Assembly (NCBI GenBank): GCA_946222285.1
Contig: CAMIIP010000001.1
Coordinates: forward strand, 186,001-250,000
Reading direction: 5' to 3'
Length of the DNA: 64,000 nucleotides
Source: an uncultured Rothia sp.
GTDB lineage: Bacteria; Actinomycetota; Actinomycetes; Actinomycetales; Micrococcaceae
Shown here: positions 1 to 9,115 of the stretch, piece after piece
Layout: the number at the start of each line of letters is the position of its first letter
Numbering within the stretch: position 1 is the first letter of the stretch
Program-made: the position numbers and the translations under genes
Notes under the pieces: generated by a model
Database searches by the model: none
Told to the model about the DNA's origin: nothing
What the model saw: the letters and a program-made list of their open reading frames with translations, nothing else

Positions 1-13
1 GAGAAAATCGACC

Positions 14-1444
14 ATGTTTAACAGCTCACAGGAAGTTCTGGATTTCCTTCAGGACGAAGAGAACGGCATCAAATTTGTAGACATTCGTCTCTGCGATATG
101 CCCGGCGTGCAACAGCACTTCAATATGCCGGCAAAGTCCATCGATGAAGATTTCTTCATCAACGGTCAGATGTTTGACGGTTCCTCCATCCGCGGCTTCC
201 AGGGTATTGCTGAATCGGATATGCAGCTGATTCCCGATCCTAAGAGCGCCTACGTTGATCCTTTCCGCGTTGAGAAGACTCTCATCATTACCGGTTCCAT
301 TGTGAATCCCCGCACCGGAGACCCCTACCACCGCGATCCGCGTGGTGTTGCAGAGCGGGCTGAGGACTACCTCAAATCAACCGGTATTGCAGACACCGCT
401 TTCTTTGCTTCCGAAGCAGAATTCTTTGTTTTTGAAGACGTTCGCTTTGAAGTTACTCCTCAGTCCACCGGCTTCAAGATTGATTCCGATGAAGCCTACT
501 GGAACTCCAACCGTCAAGAAGAAGGCGGCAACCTCGGTAACAAGACCGCGCTCAAGGGCGGCTACTTTCCCGTTTCTCCCGTGGATAAGCAGGCAGACCT
601 TCGTGATGCCATGAGCGTTATTATGGACGAAGTTGGTCTTGAGGTGGAACGCTCTCACCACGAAGTTGGAGCCGCAGGTCAGGCAGAGATCAACTACAGG
701 TTCTCCACCCTAACTCAGGCAGCAGATGACCTACTCAAGTTCAAGTACGTTATCAAAAACACCGCTGATGCCTTCGGCAAGACTGTCACCTTCATGCCCA
801 AGCCTGTCTTCGGCGATAACGGCTCCGGCATGCACTGCCACCAGTCGCTGTGGCAGGACGGCGAGCCTCTCTTCTTCGATGAGCGCGGCTACGCTAATCT
901 CTCCGATGTTGCTCGCTGGTACATTGGCGGTCTAATTGAACATTCCTCCGCTGTTCTTGCTTTCACCAATCCCACCGTGAACTCCTACAAGCGCCTGGTC
1001 CCCGGATACGAGGCTCCCATCAACATGGTGTACTCGCAGGGTAACCGCTCGGCAGGTATCCGCATTCCGATCACCGGAACCAATCCCAAGGCTAAGCGTC
1101 TTGAATTCCGCGCACCGGATCCCTCCTGCAACCCCTACCTAGCTTTTGCTGCTCAGCTCATGGCTGGTTTGGACGGTATCCGCAACCGCATCGAACCTCC
1201 TGCTCCTATCGACAAGGATTTGTACGAGCTTCCTGCCGAAGAAGCAGCGGATATCAAGAAGGCTCCTGAGAATCTTGAAGAAGCACTTGCAGCTCTTGAA
1301 GCAGACCATGACTTCCTACTTCAGGGCGACGTATTCACCGAAGACCTCATTGAAGCTTGGGTTTCTTACAAGCGCAAGGTAGAGCTTGAACCCCTCAAGC
1401 TCATTCCTCATCCCCTCGAATTCCAGATGTACTTTGGAGTTTAA
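14..1444 (+). CDS. glnA: Glutamine synthetase type I (GlnA1)
   Basis: Makes glutamine from glutamate, ammonia and ATP in the cytoplasm; type I enzymes form dodecamers. The 476-residue length fits the family. Visible family motifs are [10 protein letters not shown] near residue 55, the metal-ligand segment SEAEFFVF near 135, [12 protein letters not shown] near 215, GSGMHCHQS near 275 and NRSAGIRIP near 345. Tyr404 in KDLYELP is the expected adenylylation site, so this copy is the natural target of GlnE encoded next door on the other strand. The gene converges on glnE across a bidirectional terminator. Its promoter lies outside the window; the bases just before the ATG (GAGAAAA) give only a weak ribosome site, so the start rests on alignment with the family N-terminus. 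Confidence 0.97.
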   Translation: MFNSSQEVLDFLQDEENGIKFVDIRLCDMPGVQQHFNMPAKSIDEDFFINGQMFDGSSIRGFQGIAESDMQLIPDPKSAYVDPFRVEKTLIITGSIVNPRTGDPYHRDPRGVAERAEDYLKSTGIADTAFFASEAEFFVFEDVRFEVTPQSTGFKIDSDEAYWNSNRQEEGGNLGNKTALKGGYFPVSPVDKQADLRDAMSVIMDEVGLEVERSHHEVGAAGQAEINYRFSTLTQAADDLLKFKYVIKNTADAFGKTVTFMPKPVFGDNGSGMHCHQSLWQDGEPLFFDERGYANLSDVARWYIGGLIEHSSAVLAFTNPTVNSYKRLVPGYEAPINMVYSQGNRSAGIRIPITGTNPKAKRLEFRAPDPSCNPYLAFAAQLMAGLDGIRNRIEPPAPIDKDLYELPAEEAADIKKAPENLEEALAALEADHDFLLQGDVFTEDLIEAWVSYKRKVELEPLKLIPHPLEFQMYFGV

Positions 1445-1474
1445 TTCTCTCCAACCCACAGTGTAAGTTCTTAA

Positions 1475-1508
1475 AATGGCAGGTTCTCTCTAGAGAGAAC
1501 CTGCCATT
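1475..1508. terminator. Bidirectional terminator between glnA and glnE
   Basis: A perfect 17-bp palindrome without a spacer (arms 1475-1491 and 1492-1508) lies between the convergent ends of glnA and glnE. AAAA overlaps its left foot and GTTTTAA follows its right foot, so both strands have a hairpin followed by a short T run. This is what a two-way Rho-independent terminator looks like. Confidence 0.85.
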
Positions 1509-1613
1509 GTTTTAATGATATTGAGTAGATGAAATTGAGCAAAGGATACTCATGAACGAAGACGAAAAAATCATTGGAGGTTAGCCGGTTGCATTTCGAA
1601 ATGCAGAAAAACG

Positions 1614-4600
1614 CTAGCTTTTCTTCAGCTCTAGAAGGTTGGTATCGAAGAAAAGCCGCTCAAAAATCTGCCGCGCATGGCGGGTCAAACGTAAATAATT
1701 TTCTTCAAAAACACGAGTTTGACCCGGATCATAACCGCACCAGCGAGAAATAGCCTCAAGATCAGTGCGTTGGGAAGTCAGCACATCAGAGGCACGCCCC
1801 GTACGTAAAACGTTGCACCCGCGTATCTTGGTGGCAAGGCGCCAGGCGTCGCGAAGGGTTTGGACGTCGTCTTCAGCTACCAGCCCCGCCTCGCAAGCAG
1901 CCTGCAAGGCGGAGATTGTGCCGGTATTTTTGAGTGCCGGAATTCGCTCCGCATAGCAAAGTTGGAGAAGCTGGACGAGCCATTCAACGTCGCTCAGCCC
2001 GCCCCTGCCCAGTTTGAGCTGGCGGGTACGATCGGCGCCACGAGGCATTCGTTCATTCTCCACCCGCGCTTTCATGCGACGGATTTCAGTGATTTCTTTG
2101 TGCCCAAATTTTGCTGGATAACGATAGGGATCAATAAGATCGAGAAAAGCCGCCGCCAGCTCGTAGGAACCGGCGATAGGACGAGCACGCAAGAGCGCCT
2201 GAAATTCCCAGGTATCAGCCCAGCGTTCGTAGTATTCCCGAAAAGAATCGAGACTTCGAACCATGGGACCGGCTTTGCCTTCGGGTCGTAAATCGGCATC
2301 AATTTCTAGTACTTTTTCAGCACGAATAGGCGGGGTGCAGGGCTGTTTGAGAAGCTGCACGGTTCGCTGAATAAGCTCGTTTGCCTCGGCAACTGCCTCT
2401 TGCTCGTCCGTCTCGGGTCGAGGCTGATGTACGTACATGAGATCGGCATCGGAACCGTAACCGATTTCTCTGCCCCCCTGACGTCCCATCGCAATAATGG
2501 CAATATCGGTCAGAGGCTCTTTGTCCTCTTGAAAGTAACGCTCCCGCTGAGCAATCATCAGCGCACCCTCGATTGCCGCCTGATCAATGTTCGAGAGCCC
2601 GATAGCGATTTCTTCGACATCGAGCAGATTAGATGCTTCACCCATGGCAATACGTAAAATTTCACGGCGGCGAATCATCCGCACATTCCGAATGGCACTT
2701 TCTGTCTCTGGATGACGGGTCAACTGGTTACGAATCTGTGTATTGATATCGTCGGCGCTACGGGGTTTCAGCTCGGCATCGCGGTCTAACCAAGTGATAG
2801 ATTCTGGTGCATCTTCGAGAATATCGGTAATGAAACGTGAGGACGAAAGAATTTGGCACAGGCGCTCGGCGGCTGCTGGCGAATCCCGCAGCATACGAAG
2901 ATACCAGGGAGTAGTTCCCAAAGATTCAGAGATACGTCGAAATCCAAGGAGCCCAGCGTCGGGGTCAACACCTTTGGCGAACCAGCCCAGCAAGACAGGC
3001 ATAAGGGTGCGTTGGATTTCGGCAGAGCGTTGAATACCTTTGGTTAGAGCTTCGATATGGCGCATGGAACCGCGCGGATCTTTATAACCCAGCGCAGCCA
3101 ACCGATCTTCTGCGGCTTCTTTGGTGAGCGCCAGTTCATCTTTAGTTAGGTTAGCAACCGCGGCAAGAAGAGGCCGGAAGAAGAGCTGCTGATGGAGCTG
3201 TTTGACCTCTCGTTTGAGCTTGCCCCAAATTTTCATGAGACCGCTAATGTTGAGCTTACCGATTTCATCAGTAGCGACAATGGATCGAGCCAACACCCGC
3301 TGATCCTCTTCTTTGTCTGGCATCAGATGGGTGCGTCGCATATGCAGAAGCTGAATACGGTGTTCCATCAGCCGTAAATACATATAGTCTTCAGAGAACT
3401 GCGCGGCGTCGGAACGGCTAATATAGCTGGCGATAGTGAGCGCTTCGAGAGAATCAACGGTTGCCTGGGTACGCACCGTTTCGTCGGTTCTGCCGTGGAC
3501 TAGCTGTAGGAGCTGAACCGTGAATTCGACGTCGCGCAAACCGCCCGGTCCCAGTTTAATCTGCCGCTCCACCTCGGCTTTAGGAATGTTATCGGTGACT
3601 CGGGCTCGCATGGCCTGCACCGATTCCACAAACCCGTCACGAGCTGCCGATTCCCAGACCATAGGGTTCATTGCCTTCATCCAGCGCAGACCCAATTGGG
3701 CGTTTCCCGCCACGGGGCGAGCTTTGAGAAGTGCCTGAAATTCCCAGTTCTCAGCCCAGCGCTTGTAATAGGTCTGATAAGAATCAACGGTGCGGACGAG
3801 CGCGCCGTCCTTGCCCTCGGGCCGCAGGTTAGCGTCGACCTCCCAGAGCATGGGCTCGGGAGCTGGGCCCATAATGGCGCGGGCAAGTCCCTGAACCAGT
3901 TCCTTGCCCATCGATGAAGCTGTATGCTCATCGATCTGTTCAGTGCCTTCGTCCAGTTCGCTCAGCGGTACTCGATCCACCGCATACACCACATCAACAT
4001 CGGAAATGTAGTTGAGTTCACGGGCACCGCATTTACCCATACCAATCACAGCCAGTTCAACTTGAGCGACTTTCTCCTGCCCCAGTTTCTCCCCTGCCTC
4101 AAAGCGGGAAATTGCTAGCGCGGCGTCCAACGTTGCGGCGGCGAGATCGGAGAGCAGACGCCCCACCGTGGGCATAAAGTCTGCTGGCGCCGAAGAACAC
4201 ATATCTCGTAAGGCAATTTCGCACAGGTGCCTGCGATAGTTCGCACGTAAAACTACATAAGCCTCTTTACCACCCATGGTGGCGCAGGGATTAGTGGATT
4301 CGGAATCTGCACCCACTGCCTCTAACATCAGTTTGCGGTAGGTGGTATTGAGCGGGGCGAAGGGAGTGAGATGCTGGTGGTCTTCTTCTGGAATGAGCGT
4401 GCGCGGGTATTCGTCAATCAGCGGAGAAGCTGGATCCACATCGAAGACATCGGTGTGTTCAGGACGCCGCATGAGAAAGTCCCCCAGCGCTTCTGAAGCG
4501 CCCAAAAGACGGAAGAAGGGAAGCTGATTTTCCCCCTCATTCACGTATTTTTTGAGCTTCGGCTTCTTATCCAGCAAGCGAACGATAGCGGGCAAAGCAA

Positions 4601-4802
4601 TGTCTGGCGAGGGTGCATAGCGTAGTCCAGAAAAAAGAGCTTCGCGGTCAATATCCTCTAGTTCCGGTGAGTTCAGCCATCGGGAGCTCTTGGCGGCATC
4701 ATAAAATCCAATGCTCACCATCTCGGCAAGTAATCGGCTTTTGTTGCGCTTGGCAATTTCTTCCAGGCTCATTGCTCCCGTGTTGGGATTAGTGTTTGCC
4801 AC
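1614..4802 (-). CDS. glnE: Bifunctional glutamine synthetase adenylyltransferase/deadenylylase
   Basis: Covalently switches glutamine synthetase off and on by adding or removing AMP on a tyrosine. The 1062-residue protein has the doubled architecture of the family. One nucleotidyltransferase-like domain carries GMGKCGARELN followed by SDVDVVY near residue 254-272. The second carries AMGRQGGREIG followed by SDADLMY near 770-790. Both keep the Asp-x-Asp pair needed for metal binding. The start is GTG preceded by GAGGAAC at good spacing. It lies 39 bp downstream of glnA2 and probably shares its transcript; GlnA1 across the terminator is the likely substrate. Confidence 0.96.
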   Translation of the reverse strand: MANTNPNTGAMSLEEIAKRNKSRLLAEMVSIGFYDAAKSSRWLNSPELEDIDREALFSGLRYAPSPDIALPAIVRLLDKKPKLKKYVNEGENQLPFFRLLGASEALGDFLMRRPEHTDVFDVDPASPLIDEYPRTLIPEEDHQHLTPFAPLNTTYRKLMLEAVGADSESTNPCATMGGKEAYVVLRANYRRHLCEIALRDMCSSAPADFMPTVGRLLSDLAAATLDAALAISRFEAGEKLGQEKVAQVELAVIGMGKCGARELNYISDVDVVYAVDRVPLSELDEGTEQIDEHTASSMGKELVQGLARAIMGPAPEPMLWEVDANLRPEGKDGALVRTVDSYQTYYKRWAENWEFQALLKARPVAGNAQLGLRWMKAMNPMVWESAARDGFVESVQAMRARVTDNIPKAEVERQIKLGPGGLRDVEFTVQLLQLVHGRTDETVRTQATVDSLEALTIASYISRSDAAQFSEDYMYLRLMEHRIQLLHMRRTHLMPDKEEDQRVLARSIVATDEIGKLNISGLMKIWGKLKREVKQLHQQLFFRPLLAAVANLTKDELALTKEAAEDRLAALGYKDPRGSMRHIEALTKGIQRSAEIQRTLMPVLLGWFAKGVDPDAGLLGFRRISESLGTTPWYLRMLRDSPAAAERLCQILSSSRFITDILEDAPESITWLDRDAELKPRSADDINTQIRNQLTRHPETESAIRNVRMIRRREILRIAMGEASNLLDVEEIAIGLSNIDQAAIEGALMIAQRERYFQEDKEPLTDIAIIAMGRQGGREIGYGSDADLMYVHQPRPETDEQEAVAEANELIQRTVQLLKQPCTPPIRAEKVLEIDADLRPEGKAGPMVRSLDSFREYYERWADTWEFQALLRARPIAGSYELAAAFLDLIDPYRYPAKFGHKEITEIRRMKARVENERMPRGADRTRQLKLGRGGLSDVEWLVQLLQLCYAERIPALKNTGTISALQAACEAGLVAEDDVQTLRDAWRLATKIRGCNVLRTGRASDVLTSQRTDLEAISRWCGYDPGQTRVFEENYLRLTRHARQIFERLFFDTNLLELKKS

Positions 4803-4841
4803 GGATGTTCCTCTTTTCCTTCGCTGTGCAAGTGTTTCGGG

Positions 4842-6182
4842 TTAGAGAATATTCAGATTATTTTTGAGCTCGTAGGGGGTAACTTCAGCGCGGTAGGCGT
4901 TCCAGTCATTGCGCTTATTACGCAGAAATTGCTCGAATACCTGTTCACCCAGAATTTCTGCCATGAAGTCAGAGTCTTCGGTGCGCTGAATCGCATCATG
5001 CAGTGAGCTAGGCAAGGAGTGATAGCCCATGGCACGGCGTTCTGCCGAACTCAGTGCCTGTAAGTCTTCAGTGACTTCGGGTGCGAGTTCATATTCATTT
5101 TCAATGCCTTTGAGCCCGGCGCTGAGAATAACGGCGTAGGCAAGATAGGGGTTAGCCGCCGAGTCCACACCGCGATATTCAATACGTGCAGACTGCATTT
5201 TGTTGGGCTTGTAGAGGGGAACCCGCACCAGCGCCGAGCGGTTGTTGTGTCCCCAAGAGACGTAAGAGGGTGCTTCTCCCCCGCCCCAGAGCCGTTTATA
5301 GGAGTTCACGAACTGGTTGGTGACGGCGCTAAATTCCGGGGCGTGGTTGAGAATGCCAGCGATGAAATGACGCGCGGTACGAGAGAGCTGGAATTCGGCT
5401 CCCGCTTCGAAGAACGCGTTGGTATCACCCTCAAAAAGAGAGAAGTGAGTGTGCATGCCAGAACCTGGATGCTCGGTAAAGGGCTTAGGCATAAAGGTCG
5501 CATAGACGCCCTGATGCAAGGCCACCTCTTTGATAATAGTGCGGAAGGTCATGATGTTATCTGCGGTTTGCAGGGCATCGGCGTGGCGCAGGTCGATTTC
5601 GTTCTGTCCCGGTCCGGCCTCGTGGTGAGAAAATTCCACCGAAATACCTACTTCTTCGAGCATGGTCACCGCTCGCTGCCTGAATTCTTGCACAATACCG
5701 CCGGGGGTATGGTCAAAGTAGGATTCGCTATCCACAGGCACAGGGAAGCCATCTGCACCTAGCTCTCTTGATTTGAGCAGGTAAAACTCAATTTCCGGTG
5801 AGGTATAGCAGGTGAACCCCATGCGAGAGGCTTTTTCTAGGGTGCGTTTGAGAACGCCGCGAGTATCGGAGGCGCTGGGTTCGCCATCGGGGGTAAGAAT
5901 ATCGCAGTACATGCGGGAGGTAGGGAACTCATCGCCGCTCCAAGGCAGGATTTGGAAGGTGGAAGGGTCAGGTTGCAACAGCATATCTGACTCGTAGACA
6001 CGAGAAAGACCTTCGATAGAAGAACCGTCAAACCCCAGACCTTCTGCGAAAGCACTCTCTACTTCTGCCGGTGCCAGCGCCACAGATTTGAGGGTCCCCA
6101 CCACATCGGTAAACCACATCCGCACGAATCGAACGTCTCGTTCTTCGATGGTGCGCAAAACGAATTCTTGCTGGCGGTCCAT
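4842..6182 (-). CDS. glnA2: Second type I glutamine synthetase (GlnA2-type)
   Basis: A 446-residue glutamine synthetase paralogue, the GlnA2 form found beside glnE in many actinobacteria. It keeps LGFDGSSIEG near residue 52, SPEIEFYLL near 130, SHHEAGPGQNEIDLRH near 195, GSGMHTHFS near 250 and NNRSALVRVP near 320. In the place of the adenylylation tyrosine of GlnA1 (LYELP) it reads DLQAL, so it is unlikely to be controlled by GlnE at that site. I start it at the ATG at 6182 because GAGGAG sits just upstream; an in-frame GTG 12 bases earlier would overlap that ribosome site. In other actinobacteria GlnA2 is dispensable and its exact role is less clear. Confidence 0.93.
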   Translation of the reverse strand: MDRQQEFVLRTIEERDVRFVRMWFTDVVGTLKSVALAPAEVESAFAEGLGFDGSSIEGLSRVYESDMLLQPDPSTFQILPWSGDEFPTSRMYCDILTPDGEPSASDTRGVLKRTLEKASRMGFTCYTSPEIEFYLLKSRELGADGFPVPVDSESYFDHTPGGIVQEFRQRAVTMLEEVGISVEFSHHEAGPGQNEIDLRHADALQTADNIMTFRTIIKEVALHQGVYATFMPKPFTEHPGSGMHTHFSLFEGDTNAFFEAGAEFQLSRTARHFIAGILNHAPEFSAVTNQFVNSYKRLWGGGEAPSYVSWGHNNRSALVRVPLYKPNKMQSARIEYRGVDSAANPYLAYAVILSAGLKGIENEYELAPEVTEDLQALSSAERRAMGYHSLPSSLHDAIQRTEDSDFMAEILGEQVFEQFLRNKRNDWNAYRAEVTPYELKNNLNIL

Positions 6183-6292
6183 AATGCTCCTCACAGATGG
6201 TGGGTCTGCGCTGTTTCCCTTGTGATACAGCGCAGAGAATTGTTCTCTTTCACTCTATAAGGTTCTTTCACGCGGAGGGTAAAATCGGGATT

Positions 6293-7225
6293 ATGACTTC
6301 ATCAGATAGTTTGCCTCCTTCCGCTTCAGAAGAATCCGCCCCCTATTCGGCAGATTTTCCCATCTCCCAGGATGCTCAGGACGAGCCTGCCACGGCGTCG
6401 TCTTTCCCCGGTGTTTTTGATGGCGTGCGCAAAATTCGCACGGTTCATCTAGCAGCAGCTAAGGCAAAGGGCGAAAAATTTGCCATGCTGACCAGCTATG
6501 ACTTTTTGACGGCGCAGATTTTTGACTCTGCGGGTATTGAGATTTTGCTGGTGGGCGATTCTGCCGGTGCAAATGTGTTGGGCCACGAGTCCACGCTGAA
6601 AATTACGCTGGATCAGATGCTTCCTATGGTGGCGGCTGTTTCAGCCGGTGCCTCCAGGGCGATGGTGGTTGCCGATTTACCCTTTGGGTCTTACCAGGAA
6701 TCTCCTGCCCAGGCGGTTTCTTCTGCTGTGCGCATGATGAAGGAAGGCGGCGCTCATGCCGTGAAGATGGAAGTCAATGATTTCTATACTGAGCATGTGC
6801 GTGCCGTTGTTGCCGCAGGTATTCCGGTGATGGCGCACATCGGCTTCACTCCGCAGTCTGAACACGCTCTCGGCGGCTATCGGGTACAGGGTCGCGACGG
6901 CGCGGGCGAGAAGGTTTTGCACACCGCGCAACTCATGGAAGAGGCGGGTGCTTTCTGCATTCTCATGGAGATGCTGACCTCAGATGTTGCCGCGTCTGTG
7001 GAAAAGGCTGTTTCTGTGCCCACTATTGGCATTGGTGCCGGTGGTTCAACCACCGGGCAGGTACTGGTCTGGCAAGATATGTTTGGTCTTCGCCAGGGCA
7101 AAATGGCGCGCTTTGTTAAGCAGTACGCCAACCTTTTTGAGATTTTGCAGGACAGCGCACGCGCTTACCGGGCGGACGTTCGCTCGGGTGCGTATCCGGC
7201 GGCGGAACATCGGTTTGATTCGTAG
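6293..7225 (+). CDS. panB: 3-methyl-2-oxobutanoate hydroxymethyltransferase
   Basis: First step of pantothenate (coenzyme A precursor) synthesis: transfers a hydroxymethyl group from methylene-tetrahydrofolate to 2-oxoisovalerate, giving ketopantoate. Starting at ATG 6293, behind GGAGGG at 6274-6279, the protein has 310 residues, with a disordered Ser/Pro-rich N-terminal tail of about 40 residues before the TIM-barrel core. Family motifs are TSYDFLTA, LLVGDSAG, VVADLPFGSY, MKMEVND, MAHIGFTPQ and TIGIGAG; the Asp of VGDS and of VADLPF are the metal ligands. It is divergent from glnA2. No other pantothenate gene is in the window. Confidence 0.95.
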   Translation: MTSSDSLPPSASEESAPYSADFPISQDAQDEPATASSFPGVFDGVRKIRTVHLAAAKAKGEKFAMLTSYDFLTAQIFDSAGIEILLVGDSAGANVLGHESTLKITLDQMLPMVAAVSAGASRAMVVADLPFGSYQESPAQAVSSAVRMMKEGGAHAVKMEVNDFYTEHVRAVVAAGIPVMAHIGFTPQSEHALGGYRVQGRDGAGEKVLHTAQLMEEAGAFCILMEMLTSDVAASVEKAVSVPTIGIGAGGSTTGQVLVWQDMFGLRQGKMARFVKQYANLFEILQDSARAYRADVRSGAYPAAEHRFDS

Positions 7226-7286
7226 AGACTTATTCGGCAGCGTAGTTGAGTCTCCATTGGAGGCTCCCCTAGGAGTCTTCCGGTAT

Positions 7287-7580
7287 TCAAAGAGGTGGCT
7301 CTTCCGAGCTAACTTCTCTGTATTTTGAGGCACCGTATCCAAACATCTTTTGGTTAAGTTCAACGGACCATACTTCTACCGTGCACTGAGGATACTCAGC
7401 GCAAAATTCATTCATATAGGCATATGCTTTGCGTTGCCGTGAAAAAACTCCAGCAATGGGATTCTCTGGATGCTGATTTTGAAGTACCACCCAATGAGTT
7501 CTATTTTTGAAGTTTGGCTTTGTGAATACGATGCTAAAAGCCCTCTCCACTGTGCCTGTGATTTTTCTTCTGACGGTCAT
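7287..7580 (-). CDS. Small uncharacterised protein, DUF7336-like
   Basis: A 97-codon frame in an otherwise poorly coded stretch. The product is not firmly recognised. From about residue 26 it reads like a compact alpha/beta domain: HWVVLQNQHP, then GVFSRQRKAYAYMNEFCAEY and VEVWSVELNQ. This resembles the pattern of small DUF7336-type proteins, in which a strand is followed by 'GVFS...KA' and a closing strand ending in 'VELN'. The start is uncertain: ATG 7580 has GGAAAT upstream, and GTG or TTG codons inside the first 30 residues are alternatives. It has no partner gene. A large inverted repeat lies 58 bases upstream of the ATG. Confidence 0.4.
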   Translation of the reverse strand: MTVRRKITGTVERAFSIVFTKPNFKNRTHWVVLQNQHPENPIAGVFSRQRKAYAYMNEFCAEYPQCTVEVWSVELNQKMFGYGASKYREVSSEEPPL

Positions 7581-7637
7581 GAATCTATTTCCTATTACTT
7601 ATGCGGAAGACTCTTAGAGAGAAGAAGGAATTCTCTC

Positions 7638-7705
7638 TCGATGCGCCTGTAAGTCTAAAAACATTAGTGCTAGAAGTAACCTTTTTAGACTTACAGGCAC
7701 ATCGA
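7638..7705. repeat. Large inverted repeat (24-bp arms, 20-nt loop)
   Basis: Arms 7638-7661 and 7682-7705 match at 23 of 24 positions, the mismatch being compatible with a G-U pair in RNA. A5 and T5 lie next to the loop rather than at the foot, so it is not a standard terminator. It sits in the 635-bp interval 7226-7860, upstream of the small minus-strand gene at 7287-7580. It could be a leader RNA structure or a small miniature inverted-repeat element. No flanking target duplication was seen. Confidence 0.7.
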
Positions 7706-7756
7706 GGATGACGCTTACTTATCAAGGAATAAGCCTCACAATCTCCATTAAACACA

Positions 7757-7820
7757 AAGGTACCGCTGGGTTCCGTTATGACCTTCATACAGTGGTCACA
7801 GCGAAACCCAGCGGTACCTT
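7757..7820 (-). terminator. Nested hairpin downstream of the SPOR-like gene
   Basis: Perfect 16-bp arms at 7757-7772 and 7805-7820 enclose a second small hairpin (TGACC at 7779-7783 pairing with GGTCA at 7794-7798). It lies 40 bases past the stop of the minus-strand gene at 7861-8064 and is the natural candidate for its transcript end. No run of T follows, so classical intrinsic termination is not certain. Confidence 0.5.
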
Positions 7821-7860
7821 ATCGGGAAAAACCTAAAAACCAGCTTTCACAACAGCTAGC

Positions 7861-8064
7861 TTAGCCGCGCCACTCCTGACCCTTAGCGTCAGCCTCTTCG
7901 TTACGAGCCTTCGCCTTTTCCATAGCGTGTGCTGCCTCAATTTCGGTGTCAAAAGGGCCCCAAAGCTGAGTCACCGGTGATTGCTGCCCCTTTTCTACCT
8001 GGTGGGTAGAAAGGTTGTACCAGAACTTTTCATCGCGGCCTGAACCCAAATCGTCAACTGCCAT
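7861..8064 (-). CDS. Small SPOR-domain-like conserved protein
   Basis: A 67-residue acidic protein of the type annotated as 'SPOR domain-containing' next to map in Micrococcaceae. It reads FWYNLSTHQVEKG, then WGPFDTEIEAAHAMEKAKARNEE: a short strand, a turn, and a helix rich in Ala and Glu, as expected for a single degenerate SPOR-like unit. No signal peptide or membrane segment is present, so a role at septal peptidoglycan, known for true SPOR proteins, should not be assumed. It is divergent from map. The ATG is preceded by AAGGAGC on the minus strand, which fits a ribosome site. Confidence 0.75.
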   Translation of the reverse strand: MAVDDLGSGRDEKFWYNLSTHQVEKGQQSPVTQLWGPFDTEIEAAHAMEKAKARNEEADAKGQEWRG

Positions 8065-8176
8065 TTTTTCTGCTCCTTAGAAAATCAGATTGGAGCTTGG
8101 TGAGCTCCCTTACGTCTTCCCCATCATACCTTTTCAGTTACTGAAATTCGCCTGGCCCAGAAGTAAAAGGCTTAGG

Positions 8177-9103
8177 ATGGAACCTATGGCTAAAACTCAT
8201 GTTTCTCATAATTTGCCTGCCGATCAAGGCAAGGCACCGCTAGGCAACCTCACTCCCGGCGTCGTCACCCCTCAGCGTCCCGTTCCGTCTCACATCGAGC
8301 ATCCCGAATACGTGGGTAGGGCAGAGGCTAATGAGGGACATGATTCGAATATGTACACACCCGAAGAAATTGAGCGGGTGCGTCATTCCGGTGAAATCGC
8401 TGCAAACGCCATCGTTGAAGCCTCCAAAATTGCCGTTCCCGGAACCACTACCGATCAGATTGACGTACTTATTCACGAGTACATCTGCGACCACGGCGCT
8501 TACCCCTCCACCGTTGACTACCGCGGCTACACTAAGGCTGTTTGCACCTCTCTCAACGAGGTCATCTGCCACGGAATTCCCGATTCCACCGTGTTAGAAG
8601 ACGGCGATATTCTCAACCTCGACGTCACCGCCTACAAAAACAATGTTCACGGCGATACCAACGTCACCCTGCTCGTGGGTGATGTTGACGAAGAATCGCG
8701 CCTGTTGGTTGAGCGCACCGAAGAATCTTTGCGCCGCGCCATCAAGGCAGTCAAACCGGGCCGCGAAATTAACGTCATCGGTCGCGTGATCGAAAAGTAC
8801 GCCGCTCGATTTGGCTACGGCGTCGTGCGCGATTTCACCGGCCATGGAGTAGGGCGCGAATTCCATTCCGGTCTTATCGTGCCCCACTACGATGCCGCAC
8901 CCGCCTACTCAACCGAAATGAAGCCCGGCATGATTTTCACCATCGAACCCATGCTCACCCTAGGAGATATCGCCTGGGAGATGTGGGACGACGACTGGAC
9001 TGTCGTTACCCGTGACCGCAAACGCACCGCCCAGTTCGAGCACACTCTGGTAGTCACCGAAGACGGCGCCGATATTCTGACTCTTCCCACCCTTAAGAAC
9101 TAA
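8177..9103 (+). CDS. map: Methionine aminopeptidase, type I
   Basis: Removes the initiator methionine from nascent proteins. The five metal ligands of the family are visible: Asp in NLDV, Asp in HGDTNVT, His in [11 protein letters not shown], Glu in FTIEPML and Glu in QFEHTLVV; the substrate-contact His is in ICHGIP. An N-terminal extension of about 55 residues precedes the catalytic fold, as in several actinobacterial Map proteins. Two close starts are possible: ATG 8177 behind AAAAGG (8165-8170), or ATG 8186 with AGGATGG upstream. The longer frame beginning at 8090 lacks family similarity there. The stop is 12 bp before ppgK, suggesting co-transcription. Confidence 0.95.
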   Translation: MEPMAKTHVSHNLPADQGKAPLGNLTPGVVTPQRPVPSHIEHPEYVGRAEANEGHDSNMYTPEEIERVRHSGEIAANAIVEASKIAVPGTTTDQIDVLIHEYICDHGAYPSTVDYRGYTKAVCTSLNEVICHGIPDSTVLEDGDILNLDVTAYKNNVHGDTNVTLLVGDVDEESRLLVERTEESLRRAIKAVKPGREINVIGRVIEKYAARFGYGVVRDFTGHGVGREFHSGLIVPHYDAAPAYSTEMKPGMIFTIEPMLTLGDIAWEMWDDDWTVVTRDRKRTAQFEHTLVVTEDGADILTLPTLKN

Positions 9104-9115
9104 GCGGGGCGCACC

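Noticed and set aside
5247..5762. 171-codon plus-strand frame antisense to glnA2
   Set aside because: Shadow of a conserved enzyme gene, no family similarity.
7585..7788. 67-codon minus-strand frame between panB and map
   Set aside because: It lies across both arms of two large inverted repeats, has biased Ser/Arg/Cys composition and no domain; the structure explains it better than a gene.
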